DNA of 41,414 nt from a virus, in IMG/VR virus record IMGVR_UViG_3300021959_000107, positions 1 through 41,414 of that record, one strand, 5' to 3'. How positions within the stretch are numbered: the first letter of the stretch is position 1; every line of letters begins with the position of its first letter. The notes beneath the pieces are model-generated. The model worked only from the letters and a program-made list of their open reading frames with translations, did not search any database and was not told the DNA's origin. This document shows, piece after piece, positions 23,089-32,648 of this stretch. The position numbers and the translations under genes were made by a program.

Positions 23089-26000
23089 ATGTCTAATATG
23101 ACCTACCAAGAAATTAAAGATAGTCTATCTAAATGTGAAAAGTCCTTAAAAGCAATACAAGATGGGACTTACAAAGATATAAAAAATATCGATGTTAAAG
23201 AAACTATAACTAAACTACAAATGTTAAAAGAATCTTTTACAAAGCAACTTAGTGAAATGGAAATTGATCCTGAAAAAGGAGTAGTATCTACTGATGATTC
23301 TGGAGAAGCTGAAAAACTTGCTAAAAAAGGTATAAATGTAGCACTCACGAAAGAACAAGAAGGAGTAAAGTTTTCAAAAGAAGAAACGATGGCTATTGCT
23401 AAAGACGTAGGAAAAGCAGTAGCTAAAGCATTAAATGATGCAGGAGATGAAGTAGCACATATGAAAGCTAAAGACATCTCTGAAGGTTCTTTCGAGATAT
23501 ACGTTGAATATAAAAATGGATCTGATGATCAATTTTCTTTCTACATCTCAGACGATACCTTACATTTAGTAGATTTTTCGTTTGATAAAGAACTAGTAGA
23601 CGTAGGAGTTAAACCTTCTGGTGAAGCTATTGTGCATGTTGACGTATTAGCTAATGAGTTAGTAAAACATTTCAGATCTTTATCTGAAGGTATGTCTGAT
23701 CAAGAATTTGCTGACGCAAAAGAAAAAGAAAGATTAGAAAAGCATCCTGAAAGAGATATGATTAAAAAGATTCAAGCTCTTATTCAAAATGCTAATAAGA
23801 ATGAAGGTGAATATGCTGCTGATAAACATAACGTTAATGTATATGGTTATCAAACTATGCATTTTGATATTTGCCCTGGAGCTAAATCTTTATTTGATAG
23901 AGTGATTAAAGACGGAAGCATTGAAGATAAAGAAGGGTTGAAAAAATTAGCTCAACTACATGATATCCTCTTTACTATTGAAAAGATTGCTTTGAAAGAT
24001 TCAAATAAAGCTAAGCAGTATTTAGATAGAGCAATCAAAGTTGCTTCAGATATATACGTATTAGGTAACAGAATCGGTTTAAATCAAAACACAGATCTTT
24101 CCTATATTCAGTCTCATATTGAAAAAATTAATGATGCTGCTAGAGAAGAGGAAGTAAATGAAGCTCCTGAAAATATGTACTACTTTAAAGTACCTAGAAC
24201 AGACAAAGCTAAATTAAATGCTGCTCAAAATACCATTGAAACTTTCTACGACCCAGTTAGATTCGCTGATATTGTAGATGATGACGGTGCCGGTAATGTT
24301 GTTATGTATATCCATAAAAAAGATTTTGACCCTGGTATGATTGATGACCTGCAAGGTGACGGCATAGATCTATCATCGTCTAATTTTCCTGGTATAAACG
24401 AAAATACACCAACAGTCTTTGATGACGAAAGCATGGATGCTTTACGTGATATTATTTTAAAATACGTAGAAGATCCAAACGATGCAGAAAAAGCAGTACA
24501 GCAAGTAGATGATAACGGACTAGATTCTCTATCACCAGAACTAACTGCCAATCTGGAAAGAGATCCAGAATTTAAAGCTTGGTATAATAAATTACATAGT
24601 GTTCCAAATGCAGATACTGATTATATGAAAAGAAGAAGATCAGAAAAAGACTATCAGCAAGAAAATGCATTAGGATTTAGCGATATAAAAAAATTAGGAG
24701 ATAAAGCTGCTAGTCATATAGACATAGAAACTAGAAGAGATTCAAGATATACTTTCGGTAATAGACCATATCAGGATGATCAATTAAGATATCAGATTGC
24801 TAAAAAATTAGGGTATATAAAAGAAAATGAAGCAGAAGATGGCAAGTTAGTTACCTTTGGATATGATTTAGATAGAATAGAAGATGTTGTTAAACATCTA
24901 CAAAGTAAATATAAAGAAGGACAAGATTTTGAACTTCATATAGGTTACGGAGATGATTTACCTAACGCAGTAACTTTAAAGAATCCTTCATTACAAAAGG
25001 ATCATGACTTAAATGATATGCTAAACGCAGCTCAAGCTGATAATGATTATATAGGAGAAGGAGAAGACTTAGATGTAGGACATCAAGACGATGAACCTGG
25101 AATGTTAAAATCGACTGCTTATGAATCTGCTACATATGCTGCTAAGCTTTACAAAAAATTAGCTAAGTACGATCAATTTGATGGAGAAGTAGATTTTCCT
25201 AATTGGTGGCAATCTAAATTAATCTTAGCAAAAGACTACTTATCAAAAGCATTCCACTATTTAGACTCAGAAGAAAAGCAACCTATGATTGATAAGCTTG
25301 CTTTAGAAGCTCAATCTCATCCGGTAATGGTTCAGCAGAGAATAGCTCATGCTAAAAAAGCTAAAGAAAAAGAAGGACAAATGGCTGCTTCTAAAGGTAA
25401 GAAGTATAGCGAGAATCCTTACGAAAAAGGTACTAAAGATCATTTAGCATGGTCTAAAGGACATAACTCATCTAGAGCTAGAAAATTAAGCTTAAAAGAG
25501 TGGGGAGGATCGGATCAAAATGCAATGAATCAATCAATGCATAAGGATTTAGGTAACCCTGATAAATTCCCTGGATTAAGCCAAGTATTAGCAGCTGCAG
25601 AAGCCGCAGTAGATTTTTACTGGGATGATTGGGAAGAGTATAAAACAGATAGAGAAGGTCTTGTAACGTATGCTGCACAGAGATATACTTCTAAAATGTT
25701 CCCTGAATTCTGGAGTAATATGCAAAAATTATTTGCTCCAGCTAATGAAGGTAAATATAAATCAGACGCTCAAAGAAAAGCTATTCATGCTAAAAAAGCA
25801 GAAATGAATGAAGCATCTTATGATGATGCAATTTCTGAATTAAGAGATATTGTAGACCGAGCAGAAGATTTAGGACAAGAAGCTAGAGAGATTGTAAGAC
25901 AGTACTTCCCTAGTGAGCTCTCTAGATTAGATGGATATGGAGCATTCAACTTTGTTTATTCAAGTAATAGATACGATACTACTTTAGGTAAGTTTGTAGA

Positions 26001-26457
26001 TAGATTAGAAGAAGAAGGTTACGATGATGAATTCGACGAATCAGTAGATGAATTATTCGGTTCTAAAGTAAATTATGACGATATTATAGGACCTATCGTT
26101 AAAAGATTGCAAGATCTTAAAAAATACGTTAGTAAGAAAGAACCAGATGCAATGGATGACCTCCAGCAAGTAATTAGAGCTTTTGAAATTTTTGATGAAA
26201 AGATGTCTTACGGGACTCATATGGAGTTAGAAGAAGGTCAAGCAGCTATTAAAAAGCAATTAGACAAAATCGACCAAGCTTTAAAACAGCATAAAGACCA
26301 TACTATAGCTGTTGCTAAAACTCCTGCAGATCAAAGATCAGAAGAAGATAAAGAACATCTTGCTAAAATGGCAGAGTTAACTAAAAAGAAAAAAGAGCTT
26401 TTAGATAAGTACGGAGATGCAGTAGCAGGAATTAATAGAAATCAAGAATTAGATTAA
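23089..26457 (+). CDS. Large mosaic (polyprotein-like) protein, candidate prohead/internal protein
   Basis: Protein of 1122 residues, Lys/Glu/Asp-rich, built from several short unrelated domains. Candidate gp21-type sites (hydrophobic or Asn before Glu, then a small or polar residue) fall between them: LSE200-G, VNE358-A, INE438-N, IKE579-N, GE657-G, LKE804-W, ANE887-G, MNE908-A and LEE1049-G. Recognisable segments are [20 protein letters not shown] with a helical domain (about 223-355), a beta domain at about 360-430, and a helical domain around [20 protein letters not shown] (about 706-725). [20 protein letters not shown] (775-794) resembles the ribosome modulation factor motif, and [20 protein letters not shown] follows. 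The gene lies upstream of the terminase and head genes. The function is unknown; an internal head or scaffold-associated role is inferred. Confidence 0.8.
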   Translation: MSNMTYQEIKDSLSKCEKSLKAIQDGTYKDIKNIDVKETITKLQMLKESFTKQLSEMEIDPEKGVVSTDDSGEAEKLAKKGINVALTKEQEGVKFSKEETMAIAKDVGKAVAKALNDAGDEVAHMKAKDISEGSFEIYVEYKNGSDDQFSFYISDDTLHLVDFSFDKELVDVGVKPSGEAIVHVDVLANELVKHFRSLSEGMSDQEFADAKEKERLEKHPERDMIKKIQALIQNANKNEGEYAADKHNVNVYGYQTMHFDICPGAKSLFDRVIKDGSIEDKEGLKKLAQLHDILFTIEKIALKDSNKAKQYLDRAIKVASDIYVLGNRIGLNQNTDLSYIQSHIEKINDAAREEEVNEAPENMYYFKVPRTDKAKLNAAQNTIETFYDPVRFADIVDDDGAGNVVMYIHKKDFDPGMIDDLQGDGIDLSSSNFPGINENTPTVFDDESMDALRDIILKYVEDPNDAEKAVQQVDDNGLDSLSPELTANLERDPEFKAWYNKLHSVPNADTDYMKRRRSEKDYQQENALGFSDIKKLGDKAASHIDIETRRDSRYTFGNRPYQDDQLRYQIAKKLGYIKENEAEDGKLVTFGYDLDRIEDVVKHLQSKYKEGQDFELHIGYGDDLPNAVTLKNPSLQKDHDLNDMLNAAQADNDYIGEGEDLDVGHQDDEPGMLKSTAYESATYAAKLYKKLAKYDQFDGEVDFPNWWQSKLILAKDYLSKAFHYLDSEEKQPMIDKLALEAQSHPVMVQQRIAHAKKAKEKEGQMAASKGKKYSENPYEKGTKDHLAWSKGHNSSRARKLSLKEWGGSDQNAMNQSMHKDLGNPDKFPGLSQVLAAAEAAVDFYWDDWEEYKTDREGLVTYAAQRYTSKMFPEFWSNMQKLFAPANEGKYKSDAQRKAIHAKKAEMNEASYDDAISELRDIVDRAEDLGQEAREIVRQYFPSELSRLDGYGAFNFVYSSNRYDTTLGKFVDRLEEEGYDDEFDESVDELFGSKVNYDDIIGPIVKRLQDLKKYVSKKEPDAMDDLQQVIRAFEIFDEKMSYGTHMELEEGQAAIKKQLDKIDQALKQHKDHTIAVAKTPADQRSEEDKEHLAKMAELTKKKKELLDKYGDAVAGINRNQELD

Positions 26458-26460
26458 GAT

Positions 26461-27078
26461 ATGAAAAGAGCTGATCTAAAAAAGTTAATACTAGAAGCAT
26501 ACGAAGAGGTTCTTATAGAGTCCCTTATTGATGAAGTAGAAGATAAACCACAACCAGAAGAAGAGCCTGATACTAAAGCACCTGAAGAAACAGTATTAGA
26601 AGATTCTACGGATACTATACTTTCTAAATTTCCAACTCTTAAAGCTGCTCTAATAAAATTACAGACAGAAGATTTTAAAGAGTTTGTAGACTCTATAGAT
26701 TGGATTTCACCTCGTCCTACTTCTTTTAGAATCAATCTAAAAAATGGACAGGATTATATTTTAAAATGGACAGGTAAAACTTTTGAAGCTCAGATTATGG
26801 GCAAAAGATACTATATTAATAAAATAGACGACTACCAGCAAGCATTAGATAAACTTGCTTTACTCTATCAAGAAGCGCCTATGAAAGGAGCTGGAGAAGC
26901 TGACTTTGACACTGACACCGGAGGCGGTGGCGGAGGAGGCGGAGACTTTCCTGGCGAAGAAGGTGGAGCAGAAGGTGGAGAAGACTTTCCTGGAGGAGAA
27001 GAAGGCGGTGAAGAAGGCGGTGAAGACCTATCCGGAGAGCCAATTGATTTTGAAGCAGGAGAAGAACCAGAAGCATAA
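26461..27078 (+). CDS. Capsid-targeting-like protein with acidic Gly-rich tail
   Basis: Protein of 205 residues starting MKRADLKKLILEAYEEVLIE (L-I-L-E-A at 9-13). Residues about 25-50 are acidic and Pro-rich. The central domain (DSIDWISPRPTSFRINLKNG, then FEAQIMGKRYYINKIDDYQQ) looks like a compact beta domain. From about residue 150 a Gly-rich acidic repeat region begins with units like GGEDFPGGEEGG. The related N-terminus MKRADL reappears in the 77-residue head protein. It is probably virion-associated; the function is unknown. The last base of its stop overlaps the start of the next gene. Confidence 0.75.
   Translation: MKRADLKKLILEAYEEVLIESLIDEVEDKPQPEEEPDTKAPEETVLEDSTDTILSKFPTLKAALIKLQTEDFKEFVDSIDWISPRPTSFRINLKNGQDYILKWTGKTFEAQIMGKRYYINKIDDYQQALDKLALLYQEAPMKGAGEADFDTDTGGGGGGGGDFPGEEGGAEGGEDFPGGEEGGEEGGEDLSGEPIDFEAGEEPEA
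26920..27026 (+). repeat. Gly/Glu-coding low-complexity repeat
   Basis: Tandem-like GGN/GAA codon repeat encoding eight Gly in a row and then two to three irregular copies of GG-x-EGGEDFPG. It is unusually G-rich for this genome and sits fully in frame inside the preceding gene. Such tracts are prone to slippage, so length may vary between relatives. Confidence 0.7.
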
Positions 27079-28022
27079 TGAACGTAACAGACAAGCTATA
27101 TATAGAATGGGCCTGGAGAACTAAAACAGGTGTACCGGATATAAAAAATCCGGAAGATAAAGCTATATTAGATAAGCTTATCTCTGAACTAACAGATAAT
27201 GCTGTACTTGTTGAAGAATCTAATCAATACGATAAGATGATAAAAGACAAGTTTGACGGAGAGATACCTGAAGTTTTTGGGCAATATACTGTTCCTGCAG
27301 GTTCTGGAACTATAAAAGTAGACAGTAGAGATTTAGAAAAATATAAGATAATTTTTAAACTCTCCCCTGATCAGTCTATTGGGCCTGGAGAACTTGCAAT
27401 ATATTGGCTCTACCAGCACCAGAAAAACCCTATAACTACATACGATACTAGAGGTAGTGATAACCCTGATTTGATGATTGGGGATAAAAAAGTAGAAGTT
27501 AAAGCTTACGGTAAACATACTGGTAAGATTAAATTAGGTAAATTTGCAAGTCAAAAAACCAATATTAGAATACTAAACATTATTTTTGGTTTTCATTCCT
27601 TAATGAAAATACTAAATTTAGAAAGTTCTAAAAAAGCTATTACCCCTACTAACTTTAGACCTCAAGAGTTATTAGTAGCTTTTCAAGATATCTTTAAAGT
27701 AAAAGATTCAGGAATACTATCACAAGAAGCTGAAAAGTTTGAAATAATAAAAAGTATCAAAGAAAAATTAGATGCGTTAGATAGTGAACTTAATTCACCT
27801 ACAGATGTAGAAGACGCAGCAAAAGCAGTTTTATCAAGACTTGTTATGAGCAAGTTTTCAACCAAACCAGGAGATGAAGGTTATATAGCTAGCGCTGTTA
27901 TAGAAGGTAACATACATTTCTTTTATATAGATTTTGATAAATTGAGACAAGCTGATCTTTTAAATTTAGTAGAAATAAAAGGAGGTGAAATCGCAGTAGA
28001 TTTTAAATCTATCTTTGGATAA
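27078..28022 (+). CDS. PD-(D/E)XK-type nuclease-like protein before the terminase
   Basis: Protein of 314 residues. GPGELAIYWLYQHQ (Glu105) and then GSDNPDLMIGDKKVEVKAYG, with Asp131 and E140-V-K142, form the pattern of the PD-(D/E)XK nuclease fold as in restriction-enzyme-like phage proteins. The C-terminal half is helical. It starts at the last base of the previous stop and ends 8 bases before the terminase large subunit, the place where a small terminase might be expected. A role in DNA packaging or in resolving DNA ends is possible but inferred; catalytic activity is not shown. Confidence 0.75.
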   Translation: MNVTDKLYIEWAWRTKTGVPDIKNPEDKAILDKLISELTDNAVLVEESNQYDKMIKDKFDGEIPEVFGQYTVPAGSGTIKVDSRDLEKYKIIFKLSPDQSIGPGELAIYWLYQHQKNPITTYDTRGSDNPDLMIGDKKVEVKAYGKHTGKIKLGKFASQKTNIRILNIIFGFHSLMKILNLESSKKAITPTNFRPQELLVAFQDIFKVKDSGILSQEAEKFEIIKSIKEKLDALDSELNSPTDVEDAAKAVLSRLVMSKFSTKPGDEGYIASAVIEGNIHFFYIDFDKLRQADLLNLVEIKGGEIAVDFKSIFG

Positions 28023-28030
28023 AAATAGTT

Positions 28031-29605
28031 ATGGCACAAGACATAAAAAAACTAATCGCACAAGAGTACATCAAGTGCGCAAAAGATCCGGCGTACTTCA
28101 TGAAGAAGTACTGCTATATTCAGCACCCTACACGTGGCCGAATCTTATTTAATCTTTATCCATTTCAAGGTAAAGTTCTTCATTTATTTAAAGACCATCA
28201 ATATATTATTACTCTTAAGTCTAGACAGCTAGGTATATCAACTTTAGCTGCAGCATATTCTTTGTGGCTGATGTTATTTCATAAAGATAAAAACGTCTTA
28301 GCATTAGCAACTACCCAGGCAACTGCACGTAACCTAGTATCTAAGACGATGTTTATGTACGATGAGTTACCAAGATGGCTAAAGCTACCTGCCAAGGAGA
28401 AAAACAAATTATCACTAAGGTTAAAGAACGGTTCTAAAATAACAGCTAAGTCATCTAATGCAGATGCTGCAAGATCAGAAGCAGTATCGCTACTACTAAT
28501 AGATGAGGCAGCGTTTATCGATAATATTGAAGAAACGTTTACTGCAGCACAGCAAACACTAGCTACCGGTGGACAGTGTATGGCATTATCTACCCCTAAC
28601 GGTATTGGTAACTGGTTCCATCAAACATGGGAAAAAGCTGAATCAAAAGAAAACTCATTTTTACCTATTAGACTACCTTGGACAGTACATCCAGAAAGAA
28701 ATCAAGCTTGGAGAGATCAACAAGATGCTGACCTTGGCCCTAGAATGGCAGGACAGGAATGTGATTGTGACTTCTTAGCTTCCGGTGATACAGTATTTGA
28801 ACCAGATGATATGGCTTATTATGAACAGACCTATGAAAAAGATCCTTTAGAAAGAAGAGGTGTCGACGGTAACTTATGGGTATGGGAAGGAGTAGATTAT
28901 ATGAAATCGTATATGGTTGTAGCTGACGTCGCTAGAGGTGATTCAACTGACTACTCTGCATTCCATATATTTGATATCGAATCTTGTACGCAAGTTGCTG
29001 AATATAAAGGTAAACTTTCACCTAAAGATTTTGGTAACGTACTTGTAGGAATAGCATCAGAGTATAACGATGCATTACTTGTAGTAGAAAATGCAAACAT
29101 TGGATGGGCTACTATTGAGCAGATCCTTGAAAGAGAATATAGAAACTTATATTATAGTTCTACAGCCAATATGGAATCAGTAGAATCATATATGAATAAA
29201 TTTGAAAGAGATAAATTAGTTCCTGGATTTACAATGTCTGCTAGAACTAGACCTTTAGTTATTGCCAAAATGATTGAGTACATAAGAGAGAAATCAGTTA
29301 CTATTCAATCAAAACGTTTAATGTCTGAAATGAGAGTATTTGTTTGGAAAAACGGTAAAGCTCAAGCACAGGACAGATATAACGATGACCTTTTAATGGC
29401 ATGTGCAACAGCTCTGTATGTACGTGATACTGCTCTTAGATTAAGACAGCAAGGTATGGATTTAGCTAGAGCACAGCTATCTTCTTTTAATAATCTTAAC
29501 GCCAGGAACCAAGCTGTAATGACAAATGTTGCTATCCAGAGAGAAAATCCGTATCTTACTAAGACAGCCTATGGCGAAGAAGATATTCGCTGGCTGTTAA
29601 AATAG
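28031..29605 (+). CDS. gp17: Terminase large subunit gp17
   Basis: ATP-driven packaging motor and headful nuclease, 524 residues. ATPase: TLKSRQLGISTLA at 61-73 is the Walker A, lacking the usual Lys before Ser/Thr (T4 has SRQLGKT), so Lys63 or Arg65 probably does the job, as in terminases with a displaced Lys. Walker B LLLIDEAAFI has Asp158 and Glu159; STP at 187-189 is the coupling motif. Nuclease: Asp299 in VVADVARGDSTDY, Glu353 in LVVENANIGW and Asp452 in RYNDDLLMACATAL form the RNase H-like acidic triad. It stands directly before the portal gene. gp16, gp18 and gp19 are not between them, unlike T4. Confidence 0.95.
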   Translation: MAQDIKKLIAQEYIKCAKDPAYFMKKYCYIQHPTRGRILFNLYPFQGKVLHLFKDHQYIITLKSRQLGISTLAAAYSLWLMLFHKDKNVLALATTQATARNLVSKTMFMYDELPRWLKLPAKEKNKLSLRLKNGSKITAKSSNADAARSEAVSLLLIDEAAFIDNIEETFTAAQQTLATGGQCMALSTPNGIGNWFHQTWEKAESKENSFLPIRLPWTVHPERNQAWRDQQDADLGPRMAGQECDCDFLASGDTVFEPDDMAYYEQTYEKDPLERRGVDGNLWVWEGVDYMKSYMVVADVARGDSTDYSAFHIFDIESCTQVAEYKGKLSPKDFGNVLVGIASEYNDALLVVENANIGWATIEQILEREYRNLYYSSTANMESVESYMNKFERDKLVPGFTMSARTRPLVIAKMIEYIREKSVTIQSKRLMSEMRVFVWKNGKAQAQDRYNDDLLMACATALYVRDTALRLRQQGMDLARAQLSSFNNLNARNQAVMTNVAIQRENPYLTKTAYGEEDIRWLLK

Positions 29606-29607
29606 AA

Positions 29608-29618
29608 CTATTTATATA
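29608..29618 (+). promoter_or_regulatory. Candidate late-promoter motif CTATTTATATA
   Basis: Lies in the 27-base gap between the terminase and portal genes and ends 14 bases before the portal ATG. The reverse complement contains TATAAATA, the T4 late-promoter -10 consensus. Functional orientation is unclear. Confidence 0.35.
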
Positions 29619-29632
29619 TAAAATATACCGGA

Positions 29633-31528
29633 ATGGCGGACACTTCATTATTTGGCAGATTAAGAAGATTATTTTCTAATGACGTTATTGTTAGGAATGT
29701 AGGAGGTGATGAACTTAAAATTGCTGATGTAAATCAAATACAATCTACAGGTAGATACCAGACAAATTCCTTAGTTGATAGATTCAGCCGTCTGTATATT
29801 TACAATAACAAAAATATCTTTAATCCGAACCTTAACTACCAGACGTTAAGGATTCAATTATATTCTGATTATGAAGCTATGGATACTGATCCAATTATTG
29901 CTTCTGCATTAGACATCTTAGCTGACGAATCAACAGTAAAAAATGATCAAAATGAGATTTTATCAATTAAATCTACAGACGAAAATATTCAACGAGTACT
30001 TTATAACTTATTTTACGATGTGTTAAACATCGAGTTTAACTTATGGTCATGGACTCGGAACATGTGTAAATACGGAGACTTTTTCCTAAAACTTGAGATA
30101 GCAGAGAAGTTCGGAGTTTATAATGTTCTACCTTATACAGTTTACCACATGGTGAGAGAGGAAGGATTAGATCCTGACAATCCAGCTAAAGTAACATTCA
30201 AACTAGACCCAGACGGTTTAGCTTCATCTCAGCATCCGAATTATATGCCTAAAAGAAAGGCAGAGCAGAGAGTAGTTGAATTTGATAACTACGAAATTGC
30301 ACACTTTAGATTAATCTCTGATACTAACTACCTTCCTTATGGACGTTCTTATTTAGAGCCTGCTAGAAAGATCTTTAAGCAAGTTACTTTAATGGAAGAT
30401 GCTATGTTAATTCATAGAATCATGAGAGCTCCAGAAAAGAGAATGTTCTACATTAACGTAGGGGCTATTCCACCACAAGAGGTAGAGCAGTTTATGCAAA
30501 AGACTATCAATCAAATGAAAAAGACTCCTTATATCGGAGATGATGGTCAGTACAACTTACGTTTCAATATGCAGAATATGATGGAAGATTTCTACCTACC
30601 AGTTAGAGGAGGAGATACTTCTACTCGTATTGAAACTACTAAAGGATTAGATTACGACGGTATTACCGATGTAAACTATTTACTACAGAAGATGTTTGCA
30701 GCTCTTAAGATTCCAAAAGCATATTTTGGTTATGAAGGAGACTTACAAGGAAAAGCAACACTTGCAGCAGAAGATATTAGATTTGCAAGAACTGTAGAAC
30801 GCATCCAGAAAATTTTAGAATCAGAGCTCACTAAAATTGCTTTGGTTCATTTATACACGCAAGGATTTACTGGAGAGAGCTTAACTAACTTTGAGGTCAA
30901 ACTTACCACTCCATCTATTATATTTGAACAAGAAAAAGTCGCTTTATTAAAAGAGAAGATTGATCTTGCTAATCAAATGAAAGATACTAAGCTATTCTCT
31001 TCAGATTACATCTATGAAAATATATTTGACTTATCTGAAGACCAATATATGGAAATGAGAGAACTAGTAAGAGAAGATAGCAAGAGAAACTTTAGAATTG
31101 CACAGATTGAAAACGAAGGAAACGATCCTGCTAAATCAGGCGTTACTTACGGTACACCTCACGACCTTGCATCGATGTACGGTCGAAGAGCTACAAATAC
31201 ACCTAAAGGAGGATCACCAGATGAACTACCACAAGGTTACTCAGAAATGGAACCTAAGTGGGGAGAACCTGGACCTGAAGGCGGTAGACCTAGAGAAAAA
31301 GCTTCTATATACGGTACTAATGATGCATTAGGAGGAAGAGACCCTTTAGGGCAACACGGTATGAAAGGAGGTTATCCATCTGACAACGATAACGTTATGG
31401 AAAGCTATAAAACCCAAGCAGTTTACTTAAAAAATAAAGAATCCCTTAAAAATATTGTATTCGATAAATCTGATGTTGTTGAACCGGAATTACTCAATGA
31501 AGACAACATCAAAGATTTAGGTAATTAA
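29633..31528 (+). CDS. gp20: Portal protein gp20
   Basis: Dodecameric portal vertex, the channel for DNA entry and exit, 631 residues (T4 gp20 is 524; the extra length is mostly the C-terminal tail). N-terminal SLFGRLRRLFSNDVIVRNVG, IASALDILADESTVKNDQNE, then RIMRAPEKRMFYINVGAIPP with KTINQMKKTPYIGDDGQYNL and RGGDTSTRIETTKGLDYDGI are classic T4-type portal signatures. PKAYFGYEGDLQGKATLAAE (about 359-378) is the crown/clip region motif. A Gly/Pro-rich tail starts after about residue 515. It ends ELLNEDNIKDLGN, in which LLNE-D fits the gp21 protease consensus. Located between gp17 and the prohead genes. Confidence 0.95.
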   Translation: MADTSLFGRLRRLFSNDVIVRNVGGDELKIADVNQIQSTGRYQTNSLVDRFSRLYIYNNKNIFNPNLNYQTLRIQLYSDYEAMDTDPIIASALDILADESTVKNDQNEILSIKSTDENIQRVLYNLFYDVLNIEFNLWSWTRNMCKYGDFFLKLEIAEKFGVYNVLPYTVYHMVREEGLDPDNPAKVTFKLDPDGLASSQHPNYMPKRKAEQRVVEFDNYEIAHFRLISDTNYLPYGRSYLEPARKIFKQVTLMEDAMLIHRIMRAPEKRMFYINVGAIPPQEVEQFMQKTINQMKKTPYIGDDGQYNLRFNMQNMMEDFYLPVRGGDTSTRIETTKGLDYDGITDVNYLLQKMFAALKIPKAYFGYEGDLQGKATLAAEDIRFARTVERIQKILESELTKIALVHLYTQGFTGESLTNFEVKLTTPSIIFEQEKVALLKEKIDLANQMKDTKLFSSDYIYENIFDLSEDQYMEMRELVREDSKRNFRIAQIENEGNDPAKSGVTYGTPHDLASMYGRRATNTPKGGSPDELPQGYSEMEPKWGEPGPEGGRPREKASIYGTNDALGGRDPLGQHGMKGGYPSDNDNVMESYKTQAVYLKNKESLKNIVFDKSDVVEPELLNEDNIKDLGN

Positions 31529-31532
31529 TACA

Positions 31533-31542
31533 TATTTATATA
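31533..31542 (+). promoter_or_regulatory. Candidate late-promoter motif TATTTATATA
   Basis: Preceded by ACA, in the 29-base gap after the portal gene and 15 bases before the next ATG. Resembles the copy at 9798 in flanks (ACA before). Possible start of prohead-gene transcripts. Confidence 0.35.
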
Positions 31543-31557
31543 TAGTAAACGTGTATA

Positions 31558-32412
31558 ATGAAGATTAAGCATTCCAAATTTAAAAATACCGGCTTACTTT
31601 TTGAACTTTTAGTTAAGCAAATTGCCGCCGATACACTCAGTAACAGCCCATCAGCTGCTATTAGTATGATAAAGAAGTATTTCGCCGGTAAAACAACCCT
31701 ATCTAGAGAGTTCAAACTGTATGAATTTATTATAAAAAATAGAAATGTTAGTCAAAGTAAAGCTGAAGCTATTCTTTCGACTATAACAGAAGTTTCTAGA
31801 AAGATAGATCAGAAAAAACTTAAACAGCTAAAATACGAGCTCATTTCTGAAATCAAGGAAAACTATAATATTGAAGACTTCTTTAGTATTCAGGTTAGAG
31901 ACTATAAACCATTGGCTGCATTATACTGTTTACTTGAAGCTCAAAACGCTAGTAACTTAGTTAATCCTCAAATACTAGTCGATAATAAGACTACTCTATT
32001 AGAACATTTAACTTCTAGTTCTCAAGATCAAGATAAAGTAAAAGAAACTATTATTGAAGAGTACGGTAAATATGAAAAAGATTTACGATTACTTACATTC
32101 AAGATCCTATTAGAAAAGTTTAATTCTAAATATAGAGAGCTACTCCCTCAGCAAAAAAATATACTTAGAGAATTTATTACTTCTGTCAATTCTAATACAC
32201 GTTTATTCACAGTAGTAAATGAAGAACTTAAAAGCATTTCTAATGAGGTTAAAAAATTAAGTAGTAAAGTTAAGGACGAAGTAATAAAGATTAAATTAGA
32301 TGAAATATCTAAAAGTATTAAACCTATTGAGAAAAAGGAAAAAATTACCGATAATCATCTAGTAAGTTTAATGCAGTATTATGAACTAGTAAATGAGCTA
32401 AAGAACCTGTAA
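31558..32412 (+). CDS. Conserved head-module protein, unknown function
   Basis: Protein of 284 residues, helical, rich in Lys, Leu and Glu. The opening MKIKHSKFKNTGLLFELLVK followed by QIAADTLSNSPSAAISMIKK is a conserved start that I know from marine T4-like genomes at this position. The last 60 residues look like a coiled coil (ELKSISNEVKKLSSKVKDEV). It lies between portal and prohead genes and ends one base into the next gene's ATG. It could be a prohead core or assembly factor; no specific T4 equivalent (gp67 and gp68 are much shorter) is supported. Confidence 0.75.
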   Translation: MKIKHSKFKNTGLLFELLVKQIAADTLSNSPSAAISMIKKYFAGKTTLSREFKLYEFIIKNRNVSQSKAEAILSTITEVSRKIDQKKLKQLKYELISEIKENYNIEDFFSIQVRDYKPLAALYCLLEAQNASNLVNPQILVDNKTTLLEHLTSSSQDQDKVKETIIEEYGKYEKDLRLLTFKILLEKFNSKYRELLPQQKNILREFITSVNSNTRLFTVVNEELKSISNEVKKLSSKVKDEVIKIKLDEISKSIKPIEKKEKITDNHLVSLMQYYELVNELKNL

Positions 32413-32645
32413 TGAAAAGAGCAGATCTTGTAGTACTAGTTAAAGAAGTAATGCAGGAGTTAGATGAAGCTAACGTTACTAATGCAGGCGGTGCTTCATT
32501 TACCCCCGGTGCAGGAGCTCAATATGCAACTCCTAAAGCATTCGGTAAAGAACATAGAGCAAAAAAGACATTAACTAAAATAGGTTACAAGCAAGTAAGT
32601 AGGCCAAAGAGGCCGTCGCATACGAAAGGATTTGACTATTTATAA
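32412..32645 (+). CDS. Small prohead protein with gp23-like cleavage-site motif
   Basis: Protein of 77 residues. It starts MKRADLVVLVKEVMQELDEA. At Glu19-Ala20 begins ANVTNAGGASFTPGAGAQYA, which aligns without gaps to the segment of gp23 just after its predicted cleavage site (12 of 20 identical). The remainder is basic and ends KPSHTKGFDYL-like (RPKRPSHTKGFDYL). The size and location between portal and protease match T4 gp67/gp68-type prohead core proteins, though sequence similarity to those is not evident. Its last codons overlap a TATTTATA motif, and it overlaps the previous gene by one base. Confidence 0.78.
   Translation: MKRADLVVLVKEVMQELDEANVTNAGGASFTPGAGAQYATPKAFGKEHRAKKTLTKIGYKQVSRPKRPSHTKGFDYL
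32636..32644 (+). promoter_or_regulatory. Candidate late-promoter motif CTATTTATA within a gene end
   Basis: Formed by the last codons (GAC TAT TTA TAA, Asp-Tyr-Leu-stop) of the small prohead gene, 4 bases before the next ATG. The overlap could be coincidental codon content. Least certain because of the short spacing. Confidence 0.2.
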
Positions 32646-32648
32646 AAT

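Noticed and set aside
23169-23477. Minus-strand frame of 102 codons
   Set aside because: Fully inside the mosaic-protein gene, with Ser/Phe-rich antisense composition and no recognisable domain.
26879-27094. Minus-strand frame, Leu/His-rich
   Set aside because: Antisense shadow of the Gly/Glu codon repeat in the 26461 gene; composition is explained by the repeat.
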